64,000 nucleotides of DNA, taken from Blastopirellula marina (GTDB lineage Bacteria; Planctomycetota; Planctomycetia; Pirellulales; Pirellulaceae). A program made the translations under genes and the position numbers. Positions 52,349-61,652 of the stretch are shown here, one piece after another. Position 1 is the stretch's first letter; each line of letters opens with the position of its first letter. Location of the stretch: positions 372,001-436,000 of the forward strand of contig NZ_PUIA01000017.1 in the NCBI RefSeq assembly GCF_002967715.1, written 5' to 3'. The notes below the pieces were generated by a model that was not told the origin of the DNA, made no database searches, and saw only the letters and a program-made list of their open reading frames with translations.

Positions 52349-54589
52349 ATGAAAAAGATATGGATTCTCACGCCCCTTCTGCTGGGCGTCGCGATGGTCG
52401 GATGCAGCGGTCAGCCTCAGTCCCAAATCGGGGCTCGAGCCGATCGAGCCGCTGGCTCAACCAACGAAACCACCTCTCAGTTGAGCACCGTCGACGAGTC
52501 ACTCACCCAGCGACCGCTGGAAGAATTTGAACCGGCTGAAAACATCGACATGCCGGTCGAACTGAAAGACGCGGAAAGCGATTTCATGGAGTTGAGTCGC
52601 AAGGGTCAGCAGCAAGGACAAGCCGGCATGTCTGGCTCGGGGCCGGCTGCGGATCACCCATTTATGGACGATGACGCCGGCGGATACGGTGGTAAAGCGC
52701 TGCAAGGCATGGCCGAGGAAAGCAAGCCTGCTGCGGATAGCCTGAGTTCCCAGCTCGATGGCCAGCCGACGTCGGGCGAACGAGATGCACGACGCCTCAA
52801 AATCACGGCGAGCAAACAACTGCCTCGCTTGGAAAAGAACGTCAAAGAACTTGAGCAAGTGCATGATTACAAATACGCAGCACCTGGCGAGGAAGCGAAG
52901 AAATCGGACCTCGCCAAAGCCAAAACGGAAGCCCCGGAAGCTTTCATGGAAATGCCTGGTCCTGCCGTCGGCGATCCTGCGGCCCGCGTAGCCAGCAATC
53001 CGGTGCCTGCCACCAAGCCAGCCGAAAGCAACCGTGCCCGCGGTGTTGAGACACGCGAGTCGCAGTTTGGCGTTGAGCTGCAAGGATTGGATGTCGAAGC
53101 TGGTTTCGCGCCAGGTATGTTACGAGAAGCGCTTGGCAAGGGTCCTGGTGAAGGTGGCGACAAGTTTGACGTGATCGAAGAGAACAACTTCATCGCGGTC
53201 GCCGATCAGCCTCTGTCGACTTTCTCGATCGACGTCGACACGGCCAGCTACTCGAAGATTCGATCTTACTTGAACCAGTTCGGTCAGCTGCCACCGCGCG
53301 ATTCGGTTCGCGTCGAAGAGCTGGTCAATTACTTCACCTACGACTACGCCACCCCGACCGACGAGCACCCATTCGCCGCGAACGTTGAAGTGGCCAGCTG
53401 CCCCTGGAACCCAGCCAATCGCCTGGTTCGCGTTGGCATCAAGGGGAAAGAAGTCGATACGGATGAACGACCAGCCAGCAACCTCGTCTTTCTGCTGGAC
53501 GTCTCTGGCTCGATGAACAATCCCAACAAGCTGCCGCTGCTGAAGAAGGGCATGAAGATGCTCGTCGATCAGCTGGGCGAGAACGACAAGGTTTCGATCG
53601 TCGTTTACGCCGGTGCCGCTGGCATGGTGTTGGAACCCACCTATGGTTACGAGAAGGCCACAATCCTGGCGGCACTCGATCGTCTGCAAGCTGGTGGTTC
53701 GACCAACGGCGGACAAGGCATTCAGCTGGCCTATAAGACCGCAACTGAGAACTTCATCCAAGGTGGCACCAACCGCGTGATCCTCTGCACCGACGGCGAC
53801 TTCAACGTCGGCGAAACGAGCACCGGCGGGCTGGTCGGTATGGCTGCCGAACAAGCCAAGAAGAACATCTACCTCAGCGTGATGGGCTTCGGCATCGGCA
53901 ACCACAACGACTCGATGCTGGAACAGCTCTCGAACAAGGCCAACGGCAACTACTCGTTCATCGACAACGAGAAGGAAGCCCGCAAGGTGTTGGTCGAACA
54001 GATGAGCGGTACCCTGCTGACGATCGCCAAGGACGTGAAGATCCAGATCGAGTTCAATCCGAAAAAGGTCGCTTCGTACCGCCTGGTCGGTTACGAAAAC
54101 CGCCTGCTCGCCGCTCAAGACTTCAACGACGATAAGAAAGACGCCGGTGAAATCGGAGCTGGGCACACGGTAACCGCCTTCTACGAAATCGTCCCTGCCA
54201 AGGGTGACGGCAACACCGAAGTCGCCGCCGTCGATCCGAAGGTGGACGAACTGAAGTATCAGACCAAGCCTGAGACAACCGAAGCGGCCGACACCAATGA
54301 ACTGATGACCTTGAAGCTCCGCTACAAGCAGCCAGAGGGAGACGTCAGCACGCTGATGACTTACCCGGTGGTTGATAGCGGTAACAAGTTCAACCAGGCC
54401 ACCGGCGACTTCCAGTTCGCTTCGGCCGTGGCGATGTTCGCCTTGAAGCTTCGCGGAAGCCACTTCCATCATGAAACCAACTTCGCCGAGATCGAAGAAC
54501 TGGTCGCCTCGAACGTCGACGGTCCAGGCTCCTCGTACCGCGAAGAATTCCTCGACATGATTCGCCAGGTTGAACGCATTCAAAAGTAA
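52349..54589 (+). CDS. VWA-domain lipoprotein, YfbK-like
   Basis: A 746-residue lipoprotein (MKKIWILTPLLLGVAMVGCSG, lipid-attached Cys19). After a long low-complexity N-terminal region, FSIDVDTASYSKIRSYLNQFGQLPPRDSVRVEELVNYFTYDY is the YfbK-type N-terminal domain. SNLVFLLDVSGSMNNPNKLPLL holds the MIDAS DxSxS of the VWA domain (about residues 380-395), with TDGDFNVG further on as the matching acidic segment. The C-terminal part (KKVASYRLVGYENRLLAAQDFNDDKKDAGEIGAGHTVTAFYEIVP) is the YfbK C-terminal domain. Mg2+-dependent protein binding at the envelope is likely. A terminator-like hairpin follows. Confidence 0.88.
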   Translation: MKKIWILTPLLLGVAMVGCSGQPQSQIGARADRAAGSTNETTSQLSTVDESLTQRPLEEFEPAENIDMPVELKDAESDFMELSRKGQQQGQAGMSGSGPAADHPFMDDDAGGYGGKALQGMAEESKPAADSLSSQLDGQPTSGERDARRLKITASKQLPRLEKNVKELEQVHDYKYAAPGEEAKKSDLAKAKTEAPEAFMEMPGPAVGDPAARVASNPVPATKPAESNRARGVETRESQFGVELQGLDVEAGFAPGMLREALGKGPGEGGDKFDVIEENNFIAVADQPLSTFSIDVDTASYSKIRSYLNQFGQLPPRDSVRVEELVNYFTYDYATPTDEHPFAANVEVASCPWNPANRLVRVGIKGKEVDTDERPASNLVFLLDVSGSMNNPNKLPLLKKGMKMLVDQLGENDKVSIVVYAGAAGMVLEPTYGYEKATILAALDRLQAGGSTNGGQGIQLAYKTATENFIQGGTNRVILCTDGDFNVGETSTGGLVGMAAEQAKKNIYLSVMGFGIGNHNDSMLEQLSNKANGNYSFIDNEKEARKVLVEQMSGTLLTIAKDVKIQIEFNPKKVASYRLVGYENRLLAAQDFNDDKKDAGEIGAGHTVTAFYEIVPAKGDGNTEVAAVDPKVDELKYQTKPETTEAADTNELMTLKLRYKQPEGDVSTLMTYPVVDSGNKFNQATGDFQFASAVAMFALKLRGSHFHHETNFAEIEELVASNVDGPGSSYREEFLDMIRQVERIQK

Positions 54590-54615
54590 GTCGATTGCGA
54601 GAATCGATCAAACTC

Positions 54616-54645
54616 ACATGCCCAGGCACACTTGCCTGGGCATGT
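54616..54645 (+). terminator. Strong hairpin downstream of the VWA gene
   Basis: ACATGCCCAGGCA and its exact reverse complement around CACT, 27 bp after the stop codon. The downstream run is TGTGTTT and not a clean T-tract, so termination is likely but not certain. Confidence 0.7.
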
Positions 54646-54829
54646 TGTGTTTCGAACGTCGACATGCCTACTTCTTCGCACGCGATGAACCAATTAGTAG
54701 CTTCAATTCCTGGCATTCCCTACGATGAGGTACGCCAGACCAAAACCAAACCGTGGCGGCGGTCGTCTCATCTTGTGAGTGAAGGTGGCGAAAGATCTCG
54801 TCCCTGCTAACCTTGTCTGGAGGTACGTT

Positions 54830-57388
54830 GTGTTCATGAAGTGGCAACAACTGACCAGCCTGATCGTGATTTGGTTAGTTTGCGTTCCGCTGATCGCAGA
54901 CGACGAGGATTCAACTTCCGATCCTCTGCCTGACGGGGCCGTGATGCGATTGGGGACGACGCGGATGCAGCAAAGCACTTGGCCGACCTGTGTCCAGTTT
55001 GCCCCCAACGATCAGGTCCTCGCCACGGCCGACTATAGTGGCAAGATTCATTTCTGGGATGTCGCGACCGGCAAGCTGCTTCGCGAATCGCCAACGAGAA
55101 AAGGTCAAACGTTTGCCTTTTCGCCCGATGGCAAGACGATGGCAATTGGCGGTCACTACAATCAAGCGATTGCCCTCTGGGATTTGAAGAATCACCGAGA
55201 GATTCGCGAGCTGCCGCAAAGTGCCTGGGCACTTGCCTTCTCCTCCGATGGCAAGATGCTTGCTTCTGCCGGTCAGGACAAAATCGTTCGCCTGTGGAAT
55301 GCCAACACCGGTGAACTCATCCACGAAATGAAAGGGCATCAATCCCAGTTGTATGCCGTCGCGTTCTCTCCCAACAATCGCACGTTGGCTTCGGCTGGCG
55401 GCTCTGGACGACGGGCGGATGATAAAGAGATTCGACTGTGGTACGTCCCGACCGGTCGGCAGTATGCCACGCTGCTGGACGACAACGATCGATTGAACAA
55501 TCTGCCGGATACCGTCTACTCGTTGGCATTTTCTCGCGATGGAAAAACGCTTGGTGCGTGCGGCCCGTACGTCACACGATTGTGGGATGTCGACCAGGAA
55601 CAACTGCTGCAGCGGCTGGAGGATTGCTCTTACGTTGTGGCCTTTTCCCCGACGGAAGATCGCCTGGTGACCGGCGGGAATTTCGGCATCTACGATTCCC
55701 ACACAGCGAAGCAGAAGATCAAGCTTGCCGGGCAAGCCGACAACAGCGGCAGCGTAGCGTATTCGCACGACGGCAAATGGATTGCCAGTTGCAACCGCGA
55801 TGGCTTCGTCCAACTATGGGACGCACATACCGGCAAGGAAATTGTGAAACGATTCGGTCACGAAGGGGGCGTGCGGGCCGGAGCCTTTTCGCCCGATGGT
55901 ACCTTGATCGCATCGATCAGTCGCCAAGATGCCACCCTGCGTATCTGGGGAACCGCCAGCGGCAAAGAGCTGCTGAAGTTTCCCGTCCCCTGGCAAGGTT
56001 CGGATGTTTGGTGGAACGAAGAGGGTTCAAGCGTCTGGTTCGCCCCATACGGTCGCGAAGTGTTGACCTGGACCTACAACCAACAAGTGGTCTACTGGCG
56101 AATCGCCACGCAAGACAAACATGTCCAGCAGTTGGAAACTGGAAAGTCATCGTATAGCTACGATGACCGTGCCGTCGTCGCTGCCTACTCGCCCGATGGT
56201 CAGCGGATGGCAACGTCCTCTCACACGCATAGTTCCAAATTAACCGTTTGCGTATTTGAACTGGATGGAGGGCGTCTGCTGGCCAACATTCAACCCCTTG
56301 CGGGAATCTCCACTTCCGACGCCTGGGTCAGTAGCCTGGCTCTCTCTCCCGATGGCAAGCTACTGGCGATCGGAGCACTTAATGGTTCTCACCGCGATAA
56401 GCCTGGCAACTCAGTTCAGCTTTGGGATCTGGAGAAGAACAAACGAATCCACCATCTCCGCTCGGCGACGTCTCCGCCTGGAAACGTCTGTTTCTCGCCC
56501 GATGGAAAGCTGCTGGCAACCAGCTCGACGATCGGTGCGCCGGTTCAAGTTTGGCGCGTAAGTGATGGCAAGGAAGTCGCCCAGTTCCCAGCTGAAATTG
56601 ACTTCCACGGCCGCGACATGGCACCGCTGGCCTTCTCGCCCGACGGATCGCTACTGGCCGCGGCGGACAAGGACCGAGTGATCTACGTCTGGGAATTAGC
56701 CACGAAGAAGAGAACCCACACCTTTACCGGCCACCTGAAAGCAGTCACCTCGCTGGCATTCTCGCCCGATGGCAAGACGCTCCTTTCCAGCAGCGAGGAT
56801 ACCACGCTGCTGTTGTGGAATGTCCGCGGTGCCACCGACGACTATGCCGACAAACCGCTGACCGTCGTCGAGATGACCGGCTACTGGCAGGCCCTCGCCG
56901 ACCGCGACAGCGATGTCGCCACCAAGGCAACCCAAGCACTGATGAACCATTCCGACCAAACGGTTGCATGGATCGAAACCCACCTGACTGCCGGACCGGT
57001 CCTCGATGAAAAGGAAATCCCCCAGCTGATTCAGGCACTGGAAAACGCGAATCCTCAGACACACCTTCCCGCGGTAGCACAACTCAAACGCTTCGGCTCG
57101 GCGGCATCGCCGGCGCTGTTCACCGCGTTGTCGAAAACGAGCGACCGTAAATTCCGTCAGCGAATCGAGAGCATCCTCAATCTCTCCGGCAAATTCCCCA
57201 AGCCGCCAGAGCAGCTACAAAGACTGCGGGCGGTCTCGATCCTCGAGAAGCTCGACAACCCAACCGCCGATGCTATTTTGAAAACGATTGCCGACCATGA
57301 GCCACCAACCGAGACCAGCCAGGAAGCTCAAGCAGCGCTCAAGCGATTGGACGCGTATCGCCGCGCTCCATCGGCAGGCCGTCCGTAA
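54830..57388 (+). CDS. Secreted WD40-repeat protein with helical C-terminus
   Basis: An 852-residue protein. GGAGG (54819-54823) lies 6 nt before GTG 54830 and 12 nt before ATG 54836, so GTG is preferred; both give a signal peptide (KWQQLTSLIVIWLVCVPLIA). From residue about 60 to 680 there is a series of WD40 blades with the FSPDGK core (TFAFSPDGKTMAIGG, AVAFSPNNRTLASAGG, SLAFSPDGKTLLSSSEDTTLLLWNV), enough for two seven-bladed propellers. The last roughly 170 residues (IPQLIQALENANPQTHLPAVAQLKRFGSAASPALFTAL) are HEAT-like. Binding partner unknown; the protein is probably periplasmic. Confidence 0.85.
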   Translation: MFMKWQQLTSLIVIWLVCVPLIADDEDSTSDPLPDGAVMRLGTTRMQQSTWPTCVQFAPNDQVLATADYSGKIHFWDVATGKLLRESPTRKGQTFAFSPDGKTMAIGGHYNQAIALWDLKNHREIRELPQSAWALAFSSDGKMLASAGQDKIVRLWNANTGELIHEMKGHQSQLYAVAFSPNNRTLASAGGSGRRADDKEIRLWYVPTGRQYATLLDDNDRLNNLPDTVYSLAFSRDGKTLGACGPYVTRLWDVDQEQLLQRLEDCSYVVAFSPTEDRLVTGGNFGIYDSHTAKQKIKLAGQADNSGSVAYSHDGKWIASCNRDGFVQLWDAHTGKEIVKRFGHEGGVRAGAFSPDGTLIASISRQDATLRIWGTASGKELLKFPVPWQGSDVWWNEEGSSVWFAPYGREVLTWTYNQQVVYWRIATQDKHVQQLETGKSSYSYDDRAVVAAYSPDGQRMATSSHTHSSKLTVCVFELDGGRLLANIQPLAGISTSDAWVSSLALSPDGKLLAIGALNGSHRDKPGNSVQLWDLEKNKRIHHLRSATSPPGNVCFSPDGKLLATSSTIGAPVQVWRVSDGKEVAQFPAEIDFHGRDMAPLAFSPDGSLLAAADKDRVIYVWELATKKRTHTFTGHLKAVTSLAFSPDGKTLLSSSEDTTLLLWNVRGATDDYADKPLTVVEMTGYWQALADRDSDVATKATQALMNHSDQTVAWIETHLTAGPVLDEKEIPQLIQALENANPQTHLPAVAQLKRFGSAASPALFTALSKTSDRKFRQRIESILNLSGKFPKPPEQLQRLRAVSILEKLDNPTADAILKTIADHEPPTETSQEAQAALKRLDAYRRAPSAGRP

Positions 57389-57474
57389 TGGCACGTTTTC
57401 GTTCGCATGACATCAATCGAACAGGTATCCTGGGCACTACTAATTGAAAAAAGTCTGGCCGAAATGCGCGACGC

Positions 57475-58392
57475 ATGCCCTCTTCCACGACACCATCGTC
57501 TTCGCAATCAAGGCGGGCCCGCCTGCGTGGGGAAGCTTTGCAGAAATGGTACGGCAGAAGCGGGAACCTTTCGCCGGAACAATGGGAAGCAGAACAGAAG
57601 CGGATCGAAGAACAGCAGCGCGATGTGGCTCAGACGTTTCTATTCTTTGCATTTCCCATCCTGATGTTAATGGCTCCCATCAGTGGCCCTATTGTGACAT
57701 CGATTCTCGGCATCTGGTTGGTCATTGGTAGTGGGAGTTTCTGGTGGCGAGTTGTGCTTACGATGGGAGCCGTCTTCGTCATGGGTTGCTGGGCTCCTTA
57801 TTTTGCCGCGCTGCTCTTGTGGGTTCTTTTTCTTTCAATAACGCTTACCTACGGCATGAGCCTGCTCTTTTCCCGAGTTCACTTGATGCCCACGCGAACG
57901 TTTCAGTTTTCGCTCTGGCATATCGGCGGGTGCACGTTCCTCATGGCCGCCTCGCTGGCCATGCTACGGGGCACCGGCTTCAGTCTGAAAGAGTTTGCGG
58001 AAATTGAATCTCACAGCCACTTCTTCCTGTTGGTTACGGCGATCACCTTGAATGCCGTCCTGGCAAGCATTCCTATTTTGGTGCCAGCCCGATATCGCAA
58101 GGCAGGGCTCTTTGGTTTGTCAGCGATTCTCGTGCTGCTTTTGCTTCCCAATATCGAGATTGTATTGATCACTCCCTTAACTGGCTGGTCACCACGACAT
58201 CTTCACGGACTGACTTTCATCTGTCATATCGTTGGCCTGATGGTAGTCTGGCTATTCGTTCTCACCATAGAAGCAGCCCGGGGCTTCTGCGATGTCGAGT
58301 TGCTCACCTACAATGTGATGGAAGCCGACGAATCAGACCCCCTAGGGCTGCTGACGCTGTCGGACTTACCCCGAAGCGATGAAGGAACCTAA
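57475..58392 (+). CDS. Multi-pass membrane protein of unknown function
   Basis: A 305-residue protein with a cytoplasmic-looking polar N-terminus (about 45 residues, EQWEAEQKRIEEQQRDVAQ as a coiled-coil-like helix) and about seven hydrophobic segments (first LFFAFPILMLMAPISGPIVTSILGIWLVIG). No catalytic motif is visible. The C-terminal tail after about residue 275 is acidic (MEADESDPLGLLTLSDL). It overlaps the following open frame slightly and is 87 bp from the WD40 gene. A real gene by hydrophobic pattern and neighbours; family not recognised. Confidence 0.65.
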   Translation: MPSSTTPSSSQSRRARLRGEALQKWYGRSGNLSPEQWEAEQKRIEEQQRDVAQTFLFFAFPILMLMAPISGPIVTSILGIWLVIGSGSFWWRVVLTMGAVFVMGCWAPYFAALLLWVLFLSITLTYGMSLLFSRVHLMPTRTFQFSLWHIGGCTFLMAASLAMLRGTGFSLKEFAEIESHSHFFLLVTAITLNAVLASIPILVPARYRKAGLFGLSAILVLLLLPNIEIVLITPLTGWSPRHLHGLTFICHIVGLMVVWLFVLTIEAARGFCDVELLTYNVMEADESDPLGLLTLSDLPRSDEGT

Positions 58393-58396
58393 CCCC

Positions 58397-58897
58397 ATGC
58401 CTGACCCTTCCCACGTTGTTCAGTCCCAGCCGAGTGCCGAGACGATGCGTCTGATCGACCTGGTGGCGGCGGATGCGGCCGAGATTCTAGGCGTGTCGCT
58501 CGACGATTCTCCGCAGTCGATTGTTACGGCCGTCAACGGGTGCGTACGCGACCTTCAACAAGGAGGCGGGCCGGAGTTGGACGAGAGCGAAGACATCATC
58601 ACACTGCTGGGCAGTTTGTGGGGCAATCAAATCGTGAAGGCCTTCGGCTGGCGCTGGACCAACATCGATCTCACCGATCGCGATCCCCCCTTCGCCGCAA
58701 TCGGTGTCGTTTCGCCCGAGAGCGACAAGGTGATCTACCCGTTCAACTTCGTGGCTCAGTGCCGGGAGAAGGATGTCGTGGTGAACATCCTGCTGGTTTT
58801 CAACGTGCTGAGCGACAAGCCGGAATCGGCGGTCTACGAACCTGGCTCGTGCGAAAACGTGATGACCCGCATCGCGCATATTGTTCCACCTGAGTAA
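58397..58897 (+). CDS. Small cytoplasmic protein, possibly DUF3806-like
   Basis: A 166-residue protein (MPDPSHVVQSQPSAETMRLIDLVAADAAEILG), with DESEDIITLLGSLWGNQIVKAFGWRWTNIDL, a segment reminiscent of DUF3806 proteins, then PESDKVIYPFNFVAQCREKDVVVNILLVFNVL. No signal or membrane helix. The family assignment is tentative. An alternative ATG 18 bp earlier would overlap the preceding gene by 14 bp; a start just after that stop was chosen. Translationally close to both neighbours. Confidence 0.6.
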   Translation: MPDPSHVVQSQPSAETMRLIDLVAADAAEILGVSLDDSPQSIVTAVNGCVRDLQQGGGPELDESEDIITLLGSLWGNQIVKAFGWRWTNIDLTDRDPPFAAIGVVSPESDKVIYPFNFVAQCREKDVVVNILLVFNVLSDKPESAVYEPGSCENVMTRIAHIVPPE

Positions 58898-58913
58898 GGC
58901 CTCGGGTGTTCTC

Positions 58914-59471
58914 ATGTCGATGCTGTACCGAGTGGAAAGTAACTTTGGCTGCGCAAGCGAATTCTGGGGAGCACACGCGCATTGCCGCTATGCAATGGAA
59001 GACGGTCGCAAGTTTCCGCTACGGCACGAACCGGCCTGGTGCTTCGATTGCGACTTTCTGACCTCGGCCGAAAAGTTGTTAACCGAAAGGGAACAGCTCG
59101 GCCAGATGGTTCGCATGACATTAGGCACGCTCAGCGATTCGCAGATCGAAGCGATTGTCAGCGACCCAACCAAGCTCGAGCGAGTTCTGAGGGCACGCTC
59201 GAGCCAAGACAACTTTCAAATATCCATTCGCGAGTGGGACGTGCTGGAGCTCGAAATGATCCGCACGCGTCGCTCGTTGGCCCGCTGCCTGACTTGTGGT
59301 GGCACCAAGCTGCTGCGGACATTCTCTCCGCCAACATCGAAAACGATCGACTTCGATATTGGCGATGGCCGCTGGGTGAAACTAGGTTGGAGCGGGATCG
59401 CCGAAGACAGCGTGGCCCGGCAGCCGATGTATTCACTGGAAGGACTGCGGATTTCTCGGCCTGGGGAATAA
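58914..59471 (+). CDS. Protein with paired Cys motifs, unknown function
   Basis: A 185-residue protein starting MSMLYRVESNFGCASEFWGAHAHCRYAM. It contains CFDCDF in the first third and RCLTCGGTKLLR at about residue 133, so two CxxC pairs in a distance that could form a zinc ribbon. The rest (FSPPTSKTIDFDIGDGRWVKLGWSG) has no known family. It lies 16 bp after the preceding unknown gene; probably the same operon. No signal peptide. Confidence 0.55.
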   Translation: MSMLYRVESNFGCASEFWGAHAHCRYAMEDGRKFPLRHEPAWCFDCDFLTSAEKLLTEREQLGQMVRMTLGTLSDSQIEAIVSDPTKLERVLRARSSQDNFQISIREWDVLELEMIRTRRSLARCLTCGGTKLLRTFSPPTSKTIDFDIGDGRWVKLGWSGIAEDSVARQPMYSLEGLRISRPGE

Positions 59472-59500
59472 CCAATGGGTAACCAACGCACGGGAGCTTG

Positions 59501-59779
59501 CTAACCGCCTGGATTCCAACGATGCCAGGCATGCTGCTCGATGTAGGCATCAGCCTGATCCTCTTCGATTTCGATCCAATCGCCGTCGGTGACTTTCAGC
59601 GTCTCATTCCCATCGGCGATCGCGGCCTCTTCGGTCTCGTGAGGGTTCATCCCAAACGGCCCTGCCTTGCCGTCGACCACCATGTACAGCGACAGGTACC
59701 ACATGCCGAGCGTGTCGCTATAGAAGATCGTTCCGGCGGCGAGCTTTTTGGCTTTACGCTTGGAGAGGGCAAGTTTCAT
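59501..59779 (-). CDS. Small acidic protein of unknown function
   Basis: A 92-residue protein: MKLALSKRKAKKLAAGTIFYSDTLGMWYLSLYMVVDG with a basic start, then an acidic second half (HETEEAAIADGNETLKVTDGDWIEIEEDQADAYIEQHAWH). It is convergent with the preceding gene (29 bp between stops). No family recognised; coding is supported by a clean full frame in an otherwise gene-sized gap and an initiator in sensible position. Confidence 0.55.
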   Translation of the reverse strand: MKLALSKRKAKKLAAGTIFYSDTLGMWYLSLYMVVDGKAGPFGMNPHETEEAAIADGNETLKVTDGDWIEIEEDQADAYIEQHAWHRWNPGG

Positions 59780-59808
59780 GGCAGATACGTTTAGTCGATT
59801 TCGGTGCG

Positions 59809-60198
59809 TTACTTCTGAAATTCCGCCAGCTCGATCTCGATAGACTGCGATGACGAAAGATCCTTCTCGATCGGGCTCTTACGGTCGTCGAACGCTCCCT
59901 TCAGCAGGTCCTTGTCGGGATAGGGATCAAGCTGCAGGATGGCGATACGATAGTTTCCTGGTGGAACGGTAGCCTCGAAGTGCCCCACTTTATCGACGCT
60001 TTGCGCGGTGCGGAAGCCTTTGGGTTTGCCATCTTGGAGCTGGATGAATTGAACCTGCACGACCCCTTTTTCTCCCACCTCGAGCGGCGTTCCGTTATTG
60101 GTTAACGTGCCGGTCACATGCGAATTGCCATCGCCGCAGCCAAGCAAACATGTGCTGGCCAGAAGGATCAAAAAGGTCAGGGCACGAAACAATTTCAT
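59809..60198 (-). CDS. Transthyretin-like lipoprotein
   Basis: A 129-residue protein with a clean lipobox (MKLFRALTFLILLASTCLLGC). The mature part SHVTGTLTNNGTPLEVGEKGVVQVQFIQLQDGKPKGFRTAQSVDKVGHFEATVPPGNYRIAILQLDPYP is a short beta-sandwich of the same type as the 14338 lipoprotein. It follows the DUF1559 gene at 60257 by 58 bp, the same arrangement as at 14338-16019. Envelope-bound; function unknown. Met 60198 chosen for the lipobox. Confidence 0.78.
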   Translation of the reverse strand: MKLFRALTFLILLASTCLLGCGDGNSHVTGTLTNNGTPLEVGEKGVVQVQFIQLQDGKPKGFRTAQSVDKVGHFEATVPPGNYRIAILQLDPYPDKDLLKGAFDDRKSPIEKDLSSSQSIEIELAEFQK

Positions 60199-60256
60199 GA
60201 CGAATGCCTTACTGCGAAGTGGGAAGGAACAACAATGATCGGCGTAGCCACACCAG

Positions 60257-61276
60257 TTAGTTCTCGGAAATGACCTGGCCATCGGCAATCGCGTGCAGCG
60301 TTGACCAGACATCGAGATCGACTGTATCGGTGACATTGCTCACACTTCCGTCAACGCGTACGACATTCACAATGCCAGGGTGCAACGAGCGGGCATTGGC
60401 CTGGTTGTTGGTTCCGCTCTCGTAGCAGCCGCCACCTTTGGCCATGTCGACGCAGTCGTAAACGTCGTCGGAGTTGTCACCGGTGTCGTTGGGGCCATAC
60501 ATGTCGTGCTCGTTCATGCCATGCACGATGCTGCTGCCGCTGATGCCCAGGGCCCACACGCCGCGCTGATCTCCGACGTTTTCACCACAACGAATTTCGT
60601 CGAAGAGAATGGTGTTCGAGGTACCATCGAGGACTTCCGACATGTTCCGTCCTTTGTTGACGGTGAATACGCCGTGGGCTGGTACGTTCACACCGTTATT
60701 CAAGGTCTGCGTTTGATTGGTTTGATGCCAGTGGGTCGCCGCACCACCGTTGGCAGCGTACGTGCCGCGTCCCCAATTGTTACCCAGCGCAGTCGTGGGA
60801 TTGAATGCCTGGGAAGTGCCGGTGGCCGAAGGGCACTGCAGCGTGGCAATAACCTGCGATCGAGCCAGCGGGCCACCGGTTGTCACAACCGCGTCCCGGT
60901 TCCACTTATCGGTGGTAACGGTCACGTTGGTGTTCACTTCAAACAATTCGTACAACGCGTCTTGCTCGATATACGGCAGCAACATCACAACCCAGTTGGG
61001 ACCAATCTGATCTGGCTCGCTGTTGTCTGCTCGGCCACCGTTCTGGTTGTACAAACCGGCGGGGAATTTGCCGAAGGTGTCGTGATGGTTGTGGGCGGCG
61101 ACCCCCAACTGTTTCAAGTTATTGATGCACTGCGAACGACGAGCGGCCTCGCGGGCCTGTTGGACGGCCGGCAAAAGCAACGCGATCAACACACCAATGA
61201 TGGCAATCACCACCAATAGTTCTACCAAGGTAAACGCATGACGTGGGGCTGATTTGAACAAGGCGCGGCTCCTCAT
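60257..61276 (-). CDS. DUF1559 pilin-like protein
   Basis: A 339-residue protein. [72 protein letters not shown] is a prepilin-type leader and the DUF1559 start. The C-terminus has the H-X9-DG signature ([13 protein letters not shown]). [22 protein letters not shown] and similar stretches occupy the middle. Met 61276 gives a 14-residue leader before FTLVE. It pairs with a small lipoprotein downstream. Confidence 0.9.
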   Translation of the reverse strand: MRSRALFKSAPRHAFTLVELLVVIAIIGVLIALLLPAVQQAREAARRSQCINNLKQLGVAAHNHHDTFGKFPAGLYNQNGGRADNSEPDQIGPNWVVMLLPYIEQDALYELFEVNTNVTVTTDKWNRDAVVTTGGPLARSQVIATLQCPSATGTSQAFNPTTALGNNWGRGTYAANGGAATHWHQTNQTQTLNNGVNVPAHGVFTVNKGRNMSEVLDGTSNTILFDEIRCGENVGDQRGVWALGISGSSIVHGMNEHDMYGPNDTGDNSDDVYDCVDMAKGGGCYESGTNNQANARSLHPGIVNVVRVDGSVSNVTDTVDLDVWSTLHAIADGQVISEN

Positions 61277-61590
61277 TGGCAGGAAGTAGATTGGATCAGA
61301 CCAAAGACGAATCAAAAGAAGAGAATAAATAACTACATCAATGGTTAACCTACAAATTATAAAAACGTTTCTCTCGTTCAAAAGAATATTGTCCTGCATC
61401 CAGGTCCGCCGGCCCTTGGCAAGCGACCTTTAATGCGGCTGCCACTTCCGTACACTTGATTGAAGCGCTAGTTTATGAGGGTTCTGGCGCTCTTGAGATT
61501 TTCCACACGCCTGAGTGGAATAATGCCCACCGGAAGCATGGTTGCTCGGATTAGGCAACGATTCGCGATAACGGGGCGGTGGTTGGCAGC
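61277..61590. other. Intergenic region upstream of the DUF1559 gene
   Basis: 314 bp with AT-rich sequence near 61320-61380 (likely promoter of the DUF1559 gene, running to the left). I find no gene or repeat. Confidence 0.5.
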
Positions 61591-61620
61591 AAAAAAAAAC
61601 GCCCGACCATTTGCCGAGCG
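61591..61620 (-). terminator. Intrinsic terminator of efp
   Basis: On the minus strand CGCTCG pairs with CGGGCG (one wobble) and runs into nine T, 33 bp after the EF-P stop. Confidence 0.8.
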
Positions 61621-61652
61621 TTCGCGTTGATTCAAGTTGTCGTAAGCGAAGA

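Noticed and set aside
53120-54583. A long minus-strand frame opposite the VWA lipoprotein gene.
   Set aside because: Same explanation: the plus-strand frame has the MIDAS motif and YfbK domains, and the antisense frame has none.
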